Below, piece after piece: positions 15,499-25,005 of a stretch of DNA of 64,000 nucleotides; within the stretch, counting starts at the first letter, position 1, and each line of letters opens with the position of its first letter. The position numbers and the translations under genes are program-made. This stretch comes from Nesterenkonia halophila (lineage in GTDB: Bacteria > Actinomycetota > Actinomycetes > Actinomycetales > Micrococcaceae). The notes under the pieces were generated by a model. That model ran no database searches. It saw nothing but the letters and a program-made list of their open reading frames with translations, and was not told the origin of the DNA. The stretch is taken from the NCBI RefSeq assembly GCF_009467795.1, contig NZ_WIAX01000008.1, forward strand, positions 62,001 to 126,000. The letters are read 5' to 3'.

Positions 15499-16674
15499 AT
15501 GACTCCCTCCGCCTTCCACAGCATGGCCGCCTCCTCGCCCTCGACGGTGCCGACCCGCCCGGTCGCCCCCGCCGCCGCGACGCTGCCGGCCGAGCATCCG
15601 CTGCGCACCGGGGCCACCGCCGATTCCTCGCTGCTGGTGGAGTACCGCGGCGGACGTGACTCGCAGGGCCGGCCCGCCCGGCCGCAGCGCCGCCCGGTGT
15701 GGTTCATGCGCCAGGCCGGCCGCTCGCTGCCCGAGTACCGCGAGCTGCGCGAGGGCACTGCGATGCTCGACGCCTGTCTGGACCCGGCGATGGCCTCGGA
15801 GATCACCCTGCAGCCGGTGCGCCGCCACGACGTCGACGCCGCCATCTTCTTCTCCGACATCGTGGTGCCGCTGCGCCTGGCCGGCATCGACGTGGAGATC
15901 GTCCCCGACGTCGGCCCGGTGCTGGCGCATCCGGTGCGCACCCGCGCCGACGTCGAGGCGCTGCCGACGCTCGACGACGACGCCTTCGCCCCGGTCGCCG
16001 AGGCCGTCCGGCGCACTGTGGCCGAGCTGGGCTCGACCCCGCTGATCGGCTTCGCCGGCGCGCCCTTCACGCTGGCGGCCTACATGGTCGAGGGGCGGGC
16101 CTCCCGCGACCATCTGGGGCCGCGGACGATGATGCACGCCGACCCGGAGACCTGGGAGGCGCTGGCCTCCTGGGCCGCCGACGTCTCCGGCCGCTTCATG
16201 CGCGCCCAGCTGATGGCCGGCGCCTCGGCCGCCCAGCTCTTCGACTCCTGGGCCGGCTCGGTCGGCCGCGCGGACTACGCCGCCCATGTGCAGCAGCACT
16301 CGGCCGCCGCGCTGTCCCACGTGCAGGGACTGGGCGCGCCGCTGGTGCACTTCGGCACCGGCACCTCCGAGATCCTGGACCTGATGAAGGACGCCGGGGC
16401 CGATGCAGTCGGCATCGACTACCGGCTGAGCCTCGCCGAGGCCACCCGCCGGCTGGGGGAGGAGACTCCGCTGCAGGGCAACATCGATCCCGCGCTGCTG
16501 GCCGCCGGGCCCGAGGCGCTCGAGGCCCACGTCCGCGAGGTCGTCGCCGCCGGATCGTCGGCCGCCGGCCACGTGGTCAACCTCGGCCACGGCGTGCCGC
16601 CGTCGACCGACCCCCAGGTGCTCACCGACCTGGTCTCGCTCATCCACCGGATCGAGGACGAGCGCGAGGCATGA
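15499..16674 (+). CDS. hemE: Uroporphyrinogen decarboxylase
   Basis: A 391-residue enzyme decarboxylating uroporphyrinogen III to coproporphyrinogen III. The family signature RRPVWFMRQAGRSLPEYR is near residues 67-84; IFFSDIVVPL, GFAGAPFTLAAYMVEG and the C-terminal LGHGVPPSTDP are all present. The first 45 residues are an Ala/Pro/Thr-rich extension not seen in compact homologues. The ATG at 15499 fits the leaderless promoter. First gene of the long hem operon; its stop overlaps the hemY start (ATGA). Confidence 0.96.
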   Translation: MTPSAFHSMAASSPSTVPTRPVAPAAATLPAEHPLRTGATADSSLLVEYRGGRDSQGRPARPQRRPVWFMRQAGRSLPEYRELREGTAMLDACLDPAMASEITLQPVRRHDVDAAIFFSDIVVPLRLAGIDVEIVPDVGPVLAHPVRTRADVEALPTLDDDAFAPVAEAVRRTVAELGSTPLIGFAGAPFTLAAYMVEGRASRDHLGPRTMMHADPETWEALASWAADVSGRFMRAQLMAGASAAQLFDSWAGSVGRADYAAHVQQHSAAALSHVQGLGAPLVHFGTGTSEILDLMKDAGADAVGIDYRLSLAEATRRLGEETPLQGNIDPALLAAGPEALEAHVREVVAAGSSAAGHVVNLGHGVPPSTDPQVLTDLVSLIHRIEDEREA

Positions 16675-18143
16675 GCCGCACGCTGATCGTCGGCGGCGGC
16701 ATCGCCGGGCTCACCGCCGCCTGGGACCTGGCCGGCGCCGACCGGGCGGTGACCCTGGTCGAGGCCGCCGACCGGCTCGGCGGCGCCGTCGGCGTCCACC
16801 ACCTGGCCGGACTCGCCGTCGACGCCGGCGCCGAGTCCTTCGCGACCCGGTCGACGGCGGTGCCGCGGCTCGTCGAGGAGCTGGGGCTGCAGGAGCAGAT
16901 CATCGAGCCCCGCCCCGACGGCGCCTGGCTCCGACTGCCCGACGTCGCCGCGCCGATGCCGCCCACCGGCGTCCTGGGCATCCCCGCCGATCCGCACGGG
17001 GACGAGGTCGTGCGACTGATCGGCGCCGAGGCGGCCGAGCGCGCCGCGCAGGACCTGGTCGCCGACGTCGCGGCCTGGCGGGGCCGGGAGGCTGTCACCC
17101 TGGGCGAGGTCGTGCGCGACCGGATGGGCGAGGCCGTGCTCGAGCGGCTGGTCACTCCGATCGTCTCCGGAGTGCATTCGGCCCGCGCCGACGACCTGGA
17201 CCTGGAGACCGCCGCCCCCGGGCTCTTCGCCGCGATGCTGCGCGAGGGCTCGCTGGCCCGCGCCGTCGCCGCGGTCAAGGCCCAGGCTCCGGCCGGCTCG
17301 GCGGTGCAGTCGCTGCACGGCGGGCTGAACACGCTCGTCGACGCATTCGCCGAGCAGCTGCCGCAGCGCGGAGCCCGCGGCGTCGACGTGCGGACGGGGC
17401 GGAGCGTCGACGCGCTGCCGGAGCTGCTGGCGGAGCTGGCCGCCGAGGACGCCGGGCCGGTGACCGACGTGGTGCTGGCCGTCGACGCTCCGACCGCCGT
17501 GCGGCTGGCCGCCGGGCTCGTCGAGTTGCCGGACTCCGGGGAACACGACGGCGACGCCGACCACGCCGCCGACCACGCCGACGGCCGGGACGCGCCCCCG
17601 ACGGGCCGCGGCGTCGCGCTGGTCTCGATGGTGCTCGATGCCCCGGAGCTCGACGACCGTCCGCGCGGCACCGGCATGCTGGTGGCCCCGTCGACGCCGG
17701 GGATCGCGGCGAAGGCGATGACCCACGCCAGCGCGAAGTGGGAGTGGCTCGACGCCGCCTGCGGCCCCGGCCGGCATCTGGTGCGGCTGTCCTACGGGCG
17801 GGTCACCGACCTTCCCGGCTCCGGCGCCCTCGGCTTCGCCTCCTCGGACGAGGAGCTGCTCACCGCGGCCGCCGCCGACGTCGGGACGCTCTTCGACCGG
17901 CCGATCGCCGCCGCGCAGATCCTCGACGCCGACGTGGTGCGCTGGCAGAAGGCGCTGCCGCGCAGCGCGGCCGGCCAGGCCGGGCAGATCGAGCGGCTGC
18001 GCGCCGGGCTGCGCGAGGCCCCGGCCGATCCGGACGCCGGGCTGCCGCGGCTGCATGCCGCCGGCTCCTGGTTCGCCGGCACGGGGCTGGCCCGGGTGAT
18101 CCCGGACGCGCGCGCCGTCGCCGGCGAGATCCTCGCCACGTGA
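16671..18143 (+). CDS. hemY: Coproporphyrinogen III oxidase (HemY/CgoX type)
   Basis: A 490-residue FAD enzyme. The dinucleotide-binding motif VGGGIAGLTAAWDL is at residues 6-19, and VDAGAESFATR and the C-terminal ARVIPDARAVAGEIL are typical of the HemY family. Because hemQ and hemH lie directly downstream, it most likely oxidises coproporphyrinogen III to coproporphyrin III (the CgoX role) rather than protoporphyrinogen. An Asp/His-rich insertion near 285-300 (DGDADHAADHADGRD) is unusual and could be a disordered or metal-binding loop. It overlaps the hemE stop. A 142-base gap with a new promoter separates it from hemQ. Confidence 0.93.
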   Translation: MSRTLIVGGGIAGLTAAWDLAGADRAVTLVEAADRLGGAVGVHHLAGLAVDAGAESFATRSTAVPRLVEELGLQEQIIEPRPDGAWLRLPDVAAPMPPTGVLGIPADPHGDEVVRLIGAEAAERAAQDLVADVAAWRGREAVTLGEVVRDRMGEAVLERLVTPIVSGVHSARADDLDLETAAPGLFAAMLREGSLARAVAAVKAQAPAGSAVQSLHGGLNTLVDAFAEQLPQRGARGVDVRTGRSVDALPELLAELAAEDAGPVTDVVLAVDAPTAVRLAAGLVELPDSGEHDGDADHAADHADGRDAPPTGRGVALVSMVLDAPELDDRPRGTGMLVAPSTPGIAAKAMTHASAKWEWLDAACGPGRHLVRLSYGRVTDLPGSGALGFASSDEELLTAAAADVGTLFDRPIAAAQILDADVVRWQKALPRSAAGQAGQIERLRAGLREAPADPDAGLPRLHAAGSWFAGTGLARVIPDARAVAGEILAT

Positions 18144-18231
18144 CCCGGTGCAGGACGTCATCGCCCCAGGTCAGAATGGGGTGAGCAGGAATGTGGCGTG
18201 CCACGCGCGGTGCGCGCCGGCGGCTCGACGG

Positions 18232-18237
18232 TAAGCT
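18232..18237 (+). promoter_or_regulatory. -10 box for hemQ-hemH-hemC
   Basis: TAAGCT in the 142-base gap after hemY would start a transcript near 18244, with a leader of about 40 bases that carries the GAAGGAGGAG ribosome-binding site of hemQ. Confidence 0.45.
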
Positions 18238-18285
18238 GGGCCCCGGTGCCGGCGACGACCCGCCGGAGCGTCGAAGGAGGAGCAG

Positions 18286-19011
18286 ATGAGCTACGGCCGC
18301 AACGCCGTGAGGACCGCCGAGGACGTCAACGCCTCGGGGCTGGACTGGTACACCCTCTACACCGTCTTCCGCCGCACCGGGCCGCGTCGTGCGGCCGCGG
18401 ACGGGCAGGCCGGCGCGCAGGTCGAGGAGTTCGACGCCGCCGTCGCCGGCTTCGCCGAGCAGGACATCGTGCTCCGCGGGGTCTACGACGTCTCGGGGAT
18501 GCGCGCCGACGCCGATGTGATGACCTGGTTGACCGGCCACGACCCGGCCGCGCTGCAGCAGGCGCTGCGCACGCTGCACCGCACCGGGCTGCTCGCCGAG
18601 ACCGAGCAGACCTTCTCCGCGATGGGCGTCCACCGCACCGCCGAGTTCGCCACCCGGCACGTGCCGGCCTTCAGCCTCGGCGTCGAGGCCGAGGACTGGC
18701 TGGTCGTCTACCCGTTCAACCGCTCCTACGACTGGTACCTGATGGATCCGGCCAAGCGCGGCGAGCTGCTGCGCGAGCACGGCCAGCTGGGCCAGGAGTT
18801 CCCCTCCGTGCTGGCCAACACCACCAGCGCCTTCGCGCTCAACGACTGGGAGTGGCTGCTGGGCCTGGAGGCCCCGGAGCTGACCGACCTGGTCGACATG
18901 ATGCGCCGGCTGCGCTCCTCGGAGACGCGCTACCACGTCCGCGACGAGACGCCCTTCTTCACCGGACGCCGCCTGAAGACCACCGCCGAGATCACCGAGG
19001 TGCTGCGCTGA
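18286..19011 (+). CDS. hemQ: Coproheme decarboxylase (HemQ/ChdC)
   Basis: A 241-residue chlorite-dismutase-family protein that converts coproheme III to heme b with peroxide, the last step of the coproporphyrin-dependent pathway. Visible family features: LDWYTLYTVFRR at the start, RADADVMTWLTGH, the long region YPFNRSYDWYLM near residue 143-154 holding the catalytic Tyr, and the C-terminal ETRYHVRDETPFFTGRR. AGGAGG lies a few bases before the ATG. It sits three bases upstream of hemH, which supplies its substrate. Confidence 0.95.
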   Translation: MSYGRNAVRTAEDVNASGLDWYTLYTVFRRTGPRRAAADGQAGAQVEEFDAAVAGFAEQDIVLRGVYDVSGMRADADVMTWLTGHDPAALQQALRTLHRTGLLAETEQTFSAMGVHRTAEFATRHVPAFSLGVEAEDWLVVYPFNRSYDWYLMDPAKRGELLREHGQLGQEFPSVLANTTSAFALNDWEWLLGLEAPELTDLVDMMRRLRSSETRYHVRDETPFFTGRRLKTTAEITEVLR

Positions 19012-19013
19012 CC

Positions 19014-20150
19014 ATGACTCCCGCATCCGACGCCGGCTCCGCGTCCGGCACCCAGCAGGCCCGCTGCGACGCCATCCTGCTCGCCTCCTTCGGCGGGCCG
19101 GAGGGCCAGGACGACGTCATCCCGTTCCTGCGCAACGTCACCCGCGGGCGCGGCATCCCGGACGAGCGCCTGGAGGAGGTCGCCACCCACTACCGCGCCA
19201 ACGGCGGCGTGAGCCCGATCAACGAGCAGAACCGCCGGCTGAAGGCCGCGCTGGAGGCCGAGCTGGCCGAGCGGGAGATCGAGCTGCCGGTCTACTGGGG
19301 CAACCGCAACTGGGATCCGTATTTCGCCGACGCCTTCCGGCAGGTGCACCAGGACGGGCACCGGAGGGTGCTGGTGCTGGTCACCTCGGCCTACGTCGGC
19401 TACTCCAGCAACGACCAGTACCTGGAGGACTTCGACCGCACGCTGGCCGAGACGGGCCTGGAGGGCGAGCTCGAGCTGGTCAAGGTCCGCGAGTTCTTCC
19501 ACGACAAGGCCTTCACCCGCCCCAACGCGGAGTTCCTGGGCGCCGGCATCGACGACGTGCGCGCCCAGCTGGTCGCCGACGGCCGCGACGGCGAGCCGAT
19601 CAAGGTCCTCTTCGTCACCCATTCCATCCCGAGGGCGGCGGCGGAGAAGCAGGGCCCGGAGCGGATCCGCGAGCTCTTCGGCACCGACGTCTACACCGCT
19701 CAGCACCAGGCGGTGGCCGACCATCTGATGGACGAGGTGCCGCAGGCCGAGGGGCTGGCGCACCAGGTGGTCTTCCAGTCGCGGTCGGGCGATCCGCGGA
19801 CTCCGTGGCTGGAGCCGGACATCAACGACCAGATCGCCGAGGACGCCGCGGCCTTCGGCGGCGTGGTGGTCATGCCCTTCGGCTTCGTCTCCGACCACAT
19901 GGAGGTCATGTGGGATCTCGACACCGAGGCGAAGGAGACCGCCGAGGAGCACGGGATGGCCTTCCACCGGGCCCCGACCACCGGAGTGCATCCCGCGTTC
20001 GTCTCCGGGCTGGTCGACATCATGGGCGAGTACCTGCGCGGCGAGGACGGCGAGCCGCGGGCCTCCGGCGAGCAGACCGTCGCCGGCGACTGGAGCGACC
20101 TGACCGGCGACGGCGGCTGGGGCGCCCTGCGGGAGGGCGAGGCGTCCTGA
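19014..20150 (+). CDS. hemH: Coproporphyrin ferrochelatase
   Basis: A 378-residue ferrochelatase that inserts ferrous iron into coproporphyrin III (CpfC role, from its hemQ neighbour). LLASFGGPEG at residues 22-31, TSAYVGYSSNDQY near 124, VLFVTHSIPRAAA near 205 with the conserved His, and MPFGFVSDHMEVMWDLDTE near 287 with the metal-binding Glu are all in place. The C-terminal 45 residues are Gly/Asp-rich and probably loose. The ATG is two bases after the hemQ stop codon, and its own stop overlaps hemC. Confidence 0.95.
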   Translation: MTPASDAGSASGTQQARCDAILLASFGGPEGQDDVIPFLRNVTRGRGIPDERLEEVATHYRANGGVSPINEQNRRLKAALEAELAEREIELPVYWGNRNWDPYFADAFRQVHQDGHRRVLVLVTSAYVGYSSNDQYLEDFDRTLAETGLEGELELVKVREFFHDKAFTRPNAEFLGAGIDDVRAQLVADGRDGEPIKVLFVTHSIPRAAAEKQGPERIRELFGTDVYTAQHQAVADHLMDEVPQAEGLAHQVVFQSRSGDPRTPWLEPDINDQIAEDAAAFGGVVVMPFGFVSDHMEVMWDLDTEAKETAEEHGMAFHRAPTTGVHPAFVSGLVDIMGEYLRGEDGEPRASGEQTVAGDWSDLTGDGGWGALREGEAS

Positions 20151-21178
20151 TGCAGACCATCCGCGTCGGCACCCGCGGCAGCCGCCTGGCGATGACCCAG
20201 TCCACCACTGTGGCCGAGATGCTCTCGGCCGCGGCGGGGATCGACCACGAGCTGGTCACCATCCGCACCGAGGGCGACGTGCTCACCGGACCGCTGGCCC
20301 AGATGGGCGGCACCGGCGTCTTCGCCTCCGCGCTGCGGCAGGGACTCTTCGACCACCGGTGCGACGTCGCCGTGCATTCGTTGAAGGACCTGCCGGCCAA
20401 AGATCTCGAAGGGCTGACCATCGCCGCGGTCCCGGCGCGCGAGCAGGTCTGCGACGCGCTCTGCTCGGCCGGGGACCTGCCGCTGGCCGAGCTGCCCTCC
20501 GGCGCGAAGGTCGGCACCGGGTCGCCGCGGCGCGCCGCCCAGCTGCGTCTGGCCCGGCCGGACCTCGACGTCGTCGACGTCCGCGGCAACGTCGGCACGC
20601 GGCTGGCCCGAGTCCGCGGCCGCGAGGACGCCGCCGAGACCTCCACGCAGGCGCCCGACTCCGCCCGCGGAGACCTGGACGCCGTCGTGCTGGCCGGCGC
20701 GGGGCTGGCCCGACTGGGGCTGGCCGACCACATCTCCGAGCTGCTGGACCCGTCGGTGATGCTGCCGGCCCCCGGCCAGGGCGCGCTGGCGGTGGAGGTG
20801 CGCAGCGAGGACGCCGCCGAGGCGCCGCTGGGACCGGCGCTGACCGCCGCCGACGACCGCCGCGCTCGGCTGGAGACCACGGCGGAGCGGGCGCTGCTGG
20901 CCTGGCTCAACGCCGGCTGCTCGGCGCCGATCGGCGGGCTGGGACGGCTGCTGGAGGCGACGGAGTCCGAGACCAGCTCCGGCGCGGTGCTGCGGCTGGA
21001 CACTGTCGTCTGCTCGCCGGACGGCACCTCCGCGCAGCGGGCCGAGCAGCAGGTCGAGCTGGGCGCGGAGCTGGGCGCCGAGGAGGAGATCGCCGCGGCC
21101 GCGGCGCTGGGCCGGCGCGCGGCCGAGCAGCTGCTCGCCGAGGACACCGGGCTGCTGGCCCACGTCGTCGACACCTGA
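20150..21178 (+). CDS. hemC: Hydroxymethylbilane synthase (porphobilinogen deaminase)
   Basis: A 342-residue enzyme joining four porphobilinogens. RVGTRGSRLAMTQ at residues 5-17, VHSLKDLP near 79, GTGSPRRAAQL near 122, VRGNVGTRL near 143 and the dipyrromethane-cofactor loop NAGCSAPIGG near 258 are all seen. The ATG overlaps the hemH stop (TGATG). After it comes a 117-base gap and then, unexpectedly, two ABC exporter genes before hemD, so the standard hemC-hemD pair has been split. Confidence 0.96.
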   Translation: MQTIRVGTRGSRLAMTQSTTVAEMLSAAAGIDHELVTIRTEGDVLTGPLAQMGGTGVFASALRQGLFDHRCDVAVHSLKDLPAKDLEGLTIAAVPAREQVCDALCSAGDLPLAELPSGAKVGTGSPRRAAQLRLARPDLDVVDVRGNVGTRLARVRGREDAAETSTQAPDSARGDLDAVVLAGAGLARLGLADHISELLDPSVMLPAPGQGALAVEVRSEDAAEAPLGPALTAADDRRARLETTAERALLAWLNAGCSAPIGGLGRLLEATESETSSGAVLRLDTVVCSPDGTSAQRAEQQVELGAELGAEEEIAAAAALGRRAAEQLLAEDTGLLAHVVDT

Positions 21179-21295
21179 GCCGCCGCCCTCCTCCACGGGG
21201 GTGAACCGGACGGCCGCAGCTCATTCTGCCGGGCGAGGTCGGATTCGCCCGCCGGGCCGATGTGCCGGACCGGCTGTGCGGGCGATGCTGGGGGC

Positions 21296-21920
21296 ATGAC
21301 GACACCAGCGACGACTCCGACGACGACATCTGTGCCGCCGGTGCTGCACGCCCGCGACCTCTCCAAGACCTATGTCGGCGCCCCGCAGGCTGCTCCGGCG
21401 CTGCACGGGGTGGGGCTGACTGTGCGGCCGGGGGAGTCGGTGGCCATCATGGGCCCCTCCGGATCCGGCAAGACCACGCTGATGCATGTGCTCTCCGGCA
21501 TCCTGACCCCCGACGCCGGAGAGGTGCAGCTGGCCGTGGGCTCCGACTCCGCCGGGCGCCCTCGGGCTGTCCGGCTGGGAGCAGCACCGCCCCGGCCAGC
21601 TCTCCGGCGGGCAGGCGCAGCGCGCGGCCATCGCGCGGGCCCAGGTCGCCGGACCGGCCGTCGTCTTCGCCGATGAACCCACCGGCGCGCTGGACTCGAC
21701 GACCTCCGCGGCGGTGCTCGACGCGCTGCTGGCCTCCACCGTCGGTCGCCGGGCGTCGCTGGTGATGGTCACCCATGATGAGACGGTCGCCGCCCGCTGC
21801 GCACGGATCATCCGGCTGCAGGACGGACGCCTGGTCGCCGACTGCGCGACCGGCGCGGAGGGTGCGGACCGCGCGCCTGATGCGGACGGTGCGGCTGCGG
21901 CGACGGGGGAGCGGCGATGA
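21296..21920 (+). pseudogene. ABC exporter ATPase (MacB/LolD-like), internal deletion with frameshift
   Basis: The first part (21296 to about 21560) encodes a normal ATPase N-terminus with Walker A IMGPSGSGKTTLMHVLSGI. Reading then has to move to another frame near 21550-21570 to continue with LGLSGWEQHRPGQLSGGQAQR, a Walker B VVFADEPTGALD and H-loop MVTHDE to the stop at 21920. The piece between, normally about 50 residues holding the Q-loop and start of the helical domain, is missing. In the first frame the product would terminate at 21676 after an Arg-rich shadow tail. Without Q-loop and with the frame broken it cannot be a working ATPase. A sequencing error could explain a shift but not the missing segment. 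Confidence 0.85.
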
Positions 21921-23062
21921 TCCGGCTCTTCCTCGCCCGGACCTTCCAGGACTGGGGCGTCTGGCCGCTGCCGGTGCTGGCCTGCATGCTGACCAGCGGC
22001 ATCGCCTTCATGGTCGTCGGCGGCTCCCGCTATTTCTTCACCCTCGAGCATCCGCTGGCCGGGTTCTACGCCGTTCTGGCCGCCGCCGGCGTCCTGGCCG
22101 GCACAGTGCTCTACGCGGTCCTGATGCCGCTGGTGGGGCTGATCCCCTTCGCCGGGACGCCGATGGGCGTCTCCGGTCTGTGGATCGGTCCCGGGCTCTG
22201 GGGACTCTCCGCGGCAGTCCTGATGCTCCTCGCGGCGGGGGCCTCGCTGGCCGGCATGCGCCGCATCGAGATCACGCCGCTGGGGGTGCGCACGATGGCC
22301 GCCCCGGCGCGGGTGCACTGGGTGCGGATCGTCGTCGCCGTCCTCGGCGTGCTGGCGCCGCAGCTTCTGGCCCAGCTGGCCGGCGTCGGCGGCATGGCCG
22401 CGGCGATCACGATGATGCTCGCCGTCGTCGCAGTGCCGCTGGTGGTGGTGCAGCTGGTCGGGCCCTGGGTGCTGAAGCTGGTCACCACCGGTCAGCTGCG
22501 GCGGGCGAGGACGGCGGAGCGGCTGATCGCCGCGCGCAGCGTGCTGGAGTCCCCGCAGCAGATGTTCAGGCAGGTCGGCGGGGTCGCGATCACCACCTAT
22601 GCCGGGGTCATCGCCGGCTCCGGACTGGGTCTGGTGAGCCTGGCCGACCCGTCGCAGGCGGATGCGGGCCAGACCCAGCTGATCGCCGACATCCAGCGCG
22701 GGGTCTGGCTGACGCTGGCGATTTCCTTCCTGATGGCGGTCTCCTCAGTGGGCATCAATCAGACCGCCCAGCTGCTGGACCGGCGCCGGCTGTACGCCTC
22801 GATGCACATGATGGGGATGAACCGCGGCCAGCTGCAGCGCATCCGCACGCTGGCGGTGATGCGCGCAGTGGGCGCCGTGGTCGGCGTCGCCCTGGTCGCC
22901 GCGGCGGTCACCGCGTTCCCGCTGGTCGGGGCGGCGGTGCTCCTCGCCCCGGCGGCGGTGGCGACCTCGCTGAGCGTGCTGGGCCTCGGCGTGCTCTGCG
23001 TGTTCCTCGGCGCCCAGGTCACGCGGCCGGCGCTGCACAGGGTGCTGGCTCCGATAGGCTGA
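21917..23062 (+). CDS. FtsX-like ABC exporter permease
   Basis: A 381-residue membrane protein with about eight hydrophobic segments and an FtsX-like C-terminal half: ISFLMAVSSVGINQTAQLLDRRRLYASMHMMGMNRGQLQRIRTLAVM near residues 274-320, where the LyaSmhmmGM pattern corresponds to the FtsX gliding motif. It overlaps the stop of the broken ATPase gene (ATGA), so the pair was an exporter. With its ATPase disrupted it may have no partner unless another ATPase substitutes. Substrate unknown; such two-gene systems often handle antimicrobial peptides. Confidence 0.82.
   Translation: MIRLFLARTFQDWGVWPLPVLACMLTSGIAFMVVGGSRYFFTLEHPLAGFYAVLAAAGVLAGTVLYAVLMPLVGLIPFAGTPMGVSGLWIGPGLWGLSAAVLMLLAAGASLAGMRRIEITPLGVRTMAAPARVHWVRIVVAVLGVLAPQLLAQLAGVGGMAAAITMMLAVVAVPLVVVQLVGPWVLKLVTTGQLRRARTAERLIAARSVLESPQQMFRQVGGVAITTYAGVIAGSGLGLVSLADPSQADAGQTQLIADIQRGVWLTLAISFLMAVSSVGINQTAQLLDRRRLYASMHMMGMNRGQLQRIRTLAVMRAVGAVVGVALVAAAVTAFPLVGAAVLLAPAAVATSLSVLGLGVLCVFLGAQVTRPALHRVLAPIG
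23055..23060 (+). promoter_or_regulatory. -10 box of a leaderless promoter for hemD
   Basis: TAGGCT ends 7 bases before the hemD ATG and overlaps the last codons of the permease gene. It would let hemD be transcribed independently of the interrupted ABC genes. Confidence 0.5.
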
Positions 23063-23067
23063 TCACC

Positions 23068-23826
23068 ATGCGTGTGGTGATCACCCGGGACGCGGCGCGC
23101 GCCGGCGGGCTCGAGGAGGGCCTGCGCGCCGCCGGCCTCGCCGTCGACTTCCTCCCGCTGACCGAGCAGCGACTCGTCGCCGACGTCGCCGTGCTGCGCG
23201 GCGCCGTCGATCGGCTGCGCGCCGGGGAGTTCTCCTGGCTGCTGGTCACCAGTGCGACCACGGTGCGGATGCTGGCCGCCGTCGGCTGGACCGGCGAGGT
23301 GCCCGCCGGCACGCGGCTGGCGGCCACCGGCGCGGCCACCGCCGCCGGGCTGGCCGAGCGTACCGGCGTCGAGGAGATCTGGACGCCGTCGTCCGAGGCC
23401 AGTGCCTCCGGCCTGCTCGCCGAGATGCCGACGCCGAGACCGGGGGAGCGGGTGCTGCTGCCGCAGTCCGCGCTGGCGACGCCGCAGCTGCGCGACGGTC
23501 TGGCCGCGGCCGGCTGGGACGTGACGGCGGTGACCGCCTATGAGACCGTCAGCCGGCTGGACGACGGTGTGCCGCCGGAGGGCGTGCCGCGGCTGCAGGC
23601 CGACGACGTCGTGCTGATCACCAGCTCCTCGGCCGCGCAGGCCTGGGTCGAGCTGGTCGCCGGCGCCGAGCGCCGCGGCGACGAGCTCGCGCCGGCGCAG
23701 GTGCTGGCCATCGGCCGGCCGACCGCCCGCACCCTGGAGGAGCTCGAGTCTCCCGCCGACGTCGTCCTCGACGCGCCCACGGCCGCCGGCGTGCGGCGCG
23801 CCCTGGGCCGGTCCTCGCCGGCGTGA
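23068..23826 (+). CDS. hemD: Uroporphyrinogen-III synthase
   Basis: A 252-residue HemD, which closes hydroxymethylbilane with inversion of ring D. This family is poorly conserved; recognisable parts are the N-terminal [35 protein letters not shown], the hinge [27 protein letters not shown] near residue 128, AYETV, and [18 protein letters not shown]. Its position between hemC and hemB supports the call. The ATG at 23068 follows a leaderless -10 box; no ribosome-binding site is evident. Confidence 0.88.
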   Translation: MRVVITRDAARAGGLEEGLRAAGLAVDFLPLTEQRLVADVAVLRGAVDRLRAGEFSWLLVTSATTVRMLAAVGWTGEVPAGTRLAATGAATAAGLAERTGVEEIWTPSSEASASGLLAEMPTPRPGERVLLPQSALATPQLRDGLAAAGWDVTAVTAYETVSRLDDGVPPEGVPRLQADDVVLITSSSAAQAWVELVAGAERRGDELAPAQVLAIGRPTARTLEELESPADVVLDAPTAAGVRRALGRSSPA

Positions 23827-23881
23827 GACGAGAGACAGCCGGCGACGACGCCGGCTCCGGTGCGCGACGGCGGTGCAGGAT

Positions 23882-23887
23882 TAGACT
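23882..23887 (+). promoter_or_regulatory. -10 box for hemB
   Basis: TAGACT in the 116-base hemD-hemB gap; the transcript would start near 23894, with about 50 bases of leader including CAGGAG before the GTG. Confidence 0.45.
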
Positions 23888-23942
23888 GGGTGCGCCGGTC
23901 CTCCGGCCCGCATCCCGCCCGGCGACCACAGGAGTACCCCTC

Positions 23943-24923
23943 GTGACGTTCCCCGCCGACAGGCCCCGGCGCCTGCGCCGCACCCCCGCCCTCCGCCGTC
24001 TCGTCGCCGAGACCCGGCTGCACCCGGCCGACTTCATCCTGCCGGTCTTCGTCCGCGAGGGCCTGGACGAGCCGATGCCGATCAGCTCGATGCCCGGCGT
24101 CGTCCAGCACACGGAGCAGAGCCTGCTCGAGGCCGCCGAGGAGGCTGCCGACCTGGGCCTGGGCGGGATCATGCTCTTCGGCATCCCCGCCGTCCGCGAC
24201 GCCGAGGGCTCGGCGTCGCTGGATCCGCAGGGGATCCTCAATCGCAGCATCGCCGCGGTGAAGCAGCAGGTCGGCGACCGGCTGCCGGTGATGAGCGATC
24301 TCTGCCTCGACGAGTTCACCGACCACGGCCACTGCGGCGTGCTCACCGCCGAGGGCGCGGTGGACAACGACGCCACTCTGGAGATCTACGCGTGCATGGG
24401 GGTGGCCCAGGCCGAGGCCGGCGCCGACGTCGTCGCGCCGTCGGGCATGATGGACGGCCAGGTCGCGGTGATCCGCCAGGCGCTCGACGACGCCGGCCAC
24501 CAGGACGCGGCGATCCTGGCCTACTCGGCCAAATACGCTTCGGCCTACTACGGTCCCTTCCGCGAGGCGGTCGACTCGCAGCTGCAGGGCGACCGGCGCA
24601 GCTACCAGATGGACGCCGCCAACCGTTCCGAGGGGCTGCGAGAGGCCGACCTGGACCTCGCCGAGGGCGCGGACATGCTCATGGTCAAGCCGGCCACCGC
24701 CTATCTGGACGTGCTCTCCGACGTCGCCGAGGCCTCCGACGTGCCGGTCTCGGCGTACCAGGTCAGCGGCGAGTACGCGATGATCGAGGCGGCCGCGGCG
24801 AACGGCTGGGTCGACCGCCGTGCCGTCGTGCTGGAGGCGCTGACCTCCATCCGCCGGGCCGGGGCCACCAATGTGCTGACCTATCACGCCGCCGAGGCCG
24901 CCCGCTGGCTGCGCGAGGGCTGA
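23943..24923 (+). CDS. hemB: Delta-aminolevulinic acid dehydratase (porphobilinogen synthase)
   Basis: A 326-residue enzyme condensing two 5-aminolevulinates. [30 protein letters not shown] is the standard N-terminus; [14 protein letters not shown] near residues 120-133 carries the metal-binding region; the Schiff-base lysines are in YSAKYAS near 198 and MVKPATAY near 250. GTG at 23943 was chosen for its CAGGAG; an upstream in-frame start exists but would lie inside the preceding promoter. hemL follows after 82 bases. Confidence 0.95.
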   Translation: MTFPADRPRRLRRTPALRRLVAETRLHPADFILPVFVREGLDEPMPISSMPGVVQHTEQSLLEAAEEAADLGLGGIMLFGIPAVRDAEGSASLDPQGILNRSIAAVKQQVGDRLPVMSDLCLDEFTDHGHCGVLTAEGAVDNDATLEIYACMGVAQAEAGADVVAPSGMMDGQVAVIRQALDDAGHQDAAILAYSAKYASAYYGPFREAVDSQLQGDRRSYQMDAANRSEGLREADLDLAEGADMLMVKPATAYLDVLSDVAEASDVPVSAYQVSGEYAMIEAAAANGWVDRRAVVLEALTSIRRAGATNVLTYHAAEAARWLREG

Positions 24924-25005
24924 CCGGCTCGACGGACCGCCGCCGCGCCGGCCGACTTCGACCACTGTCCCGATCACTGTTCCGAGCACCGATCCGAGAG
25001 GACCT

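Noticed and set aside
14479-16647. A 722-codon frame on the minus strand opposite hemE and overlapping hemA
   Set aside because: Its product is Arg/Gly-rich shadow text, while hemA and hemE on the other frames have full catalytic motifs.
18246-18286. A leaderless GTG after the TAAGCT box ahead of hemQ
   Set aside because: It is out of frame with hemQ and reads into shadow text; hemQ has a strong Shine-Dalgarno of its own.
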